Shown in pieces: positions 12,088 to 12,691 of a stretch of 12,691 nucleotides of DNA. The position numbers were made by a program, and so were the translations under genes. The stretch is from assembly GCA_030613765.1 (NCBI GenBank), contig JAUWLI010000045.1, forward strand, positions 1 to 12,691. Reading direction: 5' to 3'. Every line of letters starts with the position of its first letter. Positions within the stretch are counted from its first letter, which is position 1. The notes below the pieces were generated by a model that was given only the letters and a program-made list of their open reading frames with translations, did not search any database and was not told the origin of the DNA. This stretch comes from Phycisphaerae bacterium. GTDB taxonomy: Bacteria > Planctomycetota > Phycisphaerae > Sedimentisphaerales > SG8-4.

Positions 12088-12684
12088 ATGATGGCAAAGG
12101 ACTCTGTACCGGCCTGCGCTGAGTGTAAAACTAAGGACTGTCGGCAGGGCAAGGATTGTTTTGCAAAATCTGACATTCACAGGCAGTTGTACGAGGAATC
12201 ACTAGCCAAATTACATAAGGCCGGTTCAGCTATAGAGGCGAGATATTACTGTGAAAAGACGCGATTGGGCGAGATAATTCTGTTTGCAAAGGAATTAGGC
12301 TGTCAAAAAATTGGCCTTGCTTTTTGCATTGGGCTGAGTGAAGAAGCAAAGATTATCGATGAAATTCTTTCAAAACATTTTGAAGTGGTATCAGTATGCT
12401 GCAAGGTGTGCGGAATTGACAAGAAGGAATTTAACTTACAGCAGATTTCATCAGAAAACACTGAGGTTATGTGCAACCCGGCCGGACAGGCCCAACTGCT
12501 AAATGAGGCAGAGACTCAACTCAATGTTATATGCGGGCTTTGCGTTGGGCACGATGCAATTTTTTCGAAGGTATCAAAAGCTCCTGTAACAACGCTTATT
12601 GCCAAGGACCGTGTATTGGCTCACAATCCTGCGGCAGCTATCTACAGTCAGTATATTCGGAAACGCTTTAATGAAAGCATATAG
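12088..12684 (+). CDS. DUF1847 cysteine-rich putative metal-binding protein
   Basis: The ~198-residue protein matches DUF1847. It begins with four cysteines in CAECKTKDC...DC (Cys10, Cys13, Cys18 and Cys24 from the ATG at 12088). Further conserved cysteines occur in ARYYCEKTR, LAFCIGLSEEA, VVSVCCKVCGIDK, VMCNPAGQAQLLN and VICGLCVGHDAIF, and the HNPAAAIY motif is near the end. More than ten cysteines in such motifs point to one or more Fe-S clusters or bound metal; no reaction is known. GTG 12082, ATG 12088 and ATG 12091 are all possible starts; GAAAGAG at 12076-12082 favours one of the ATGs. The reading frame closes at 12684, seven bases before the window ends, and no terminator is seen, so the operon may continue. 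Confidence 0.85.
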   Translation: MMAKDSVPACAECKTKDCRQGKDCFAKSDIHRQLYEESLAKLHKAGSAIEARYYCEKTRLGEIILFAKELGCQKIGLAFCIGLSEEAKIIDEILSKHFEVVSVCCKVCGIDKKEFNLQQISSENTEVMCNPAGQAQLLNEAETQLNVICGLCVGHDAIFSKVSKAPVTTLIAKDRVLAHNPAAAIYSQYIRKRFNESI

Positions 12685-12691
12685 TGGAAAT

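Noticed and set aside
1..12691. CRISPR arrays, tRNA or rRNA genes, nitrogenase structural genes
   Set aside because: No regularly spaced repeat array, no cloverleaf-like sequence, no rRNA-like stretch and no nifHDK-like gene was seen on reading both strands.

Overview
The window reads as a piece of a mid-GC genome from an anaerobic bacterium. The best guess is a member of the Planctomycetes or a neighbouring PVC-type lineage. That guess rests on a secreted DUF2961 (GH172-like) protein, a SUMF1/FGE-domain gene, and a cluster of NifX-like, DUF89, DUF5320 and DUF1847 genes typical of strict anaerobes. Taxonomy is inference only; there is no rRNA or marker gene here.

Left part (1-3583). An IS630-family element, cut by the window edge, has its transposase on the minus strand. 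The transposase is split between two frames at a textbook A AAA AAC slippery heptamer followed by a short stem-loop, so it is probably made by programmed -1 frameshifting rather than broken. The right end of the element abuts the remnant of a SUMF1-domain gene that has lost its 5' part. Next is a secreted DUF2961/GH172-like protein with its own sigma70-type promoter. Two diverged copies of a ~97-bp intergenic repeat lie downstream of these two genes, and a REP-like double hairpin follows the second copy.

Middle part (4027-7875). Three minus-strand genes encode a Dus-like flavoprotein that lacks the family's catalytic cysteine, a radical SAM protein with extra C-terminal cysteines, and an ATP-grasp enzyme of the sugar-transfer-associated type. 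The ATP-grasp gene ends in a clear intrinsic terminator. Divergent from them is the N-terminal stub of a GT4-type glycosyltransferase, which suggests a decayed glycan-biosynthesis locus.

Right part (8125-12684). A PAS-AAA+-Fis sigma54 activator with a three-cysteine motif in its PAS domain is followed by two 20-bp direct repeats (likely activator sites), an 11-bp inverted repeat and a near-consensus -24/-12 promoter (GG-N10-GC). That promoter drives six same-strand genes: NifX-like protein, DUF89 phosphatase-like protein with CxxC, a small Gly/Arg-rich zinc-ribbon-like protein, a DUF5320-like protein, a second NifX-like protein and a cysteine-rich DUF1847 protein. The whole reads as one regulated module for handling a metal or Fe-S cofactor. 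The families are known, but the combined function is not described as far as I know. This is the most interesting part of the window.
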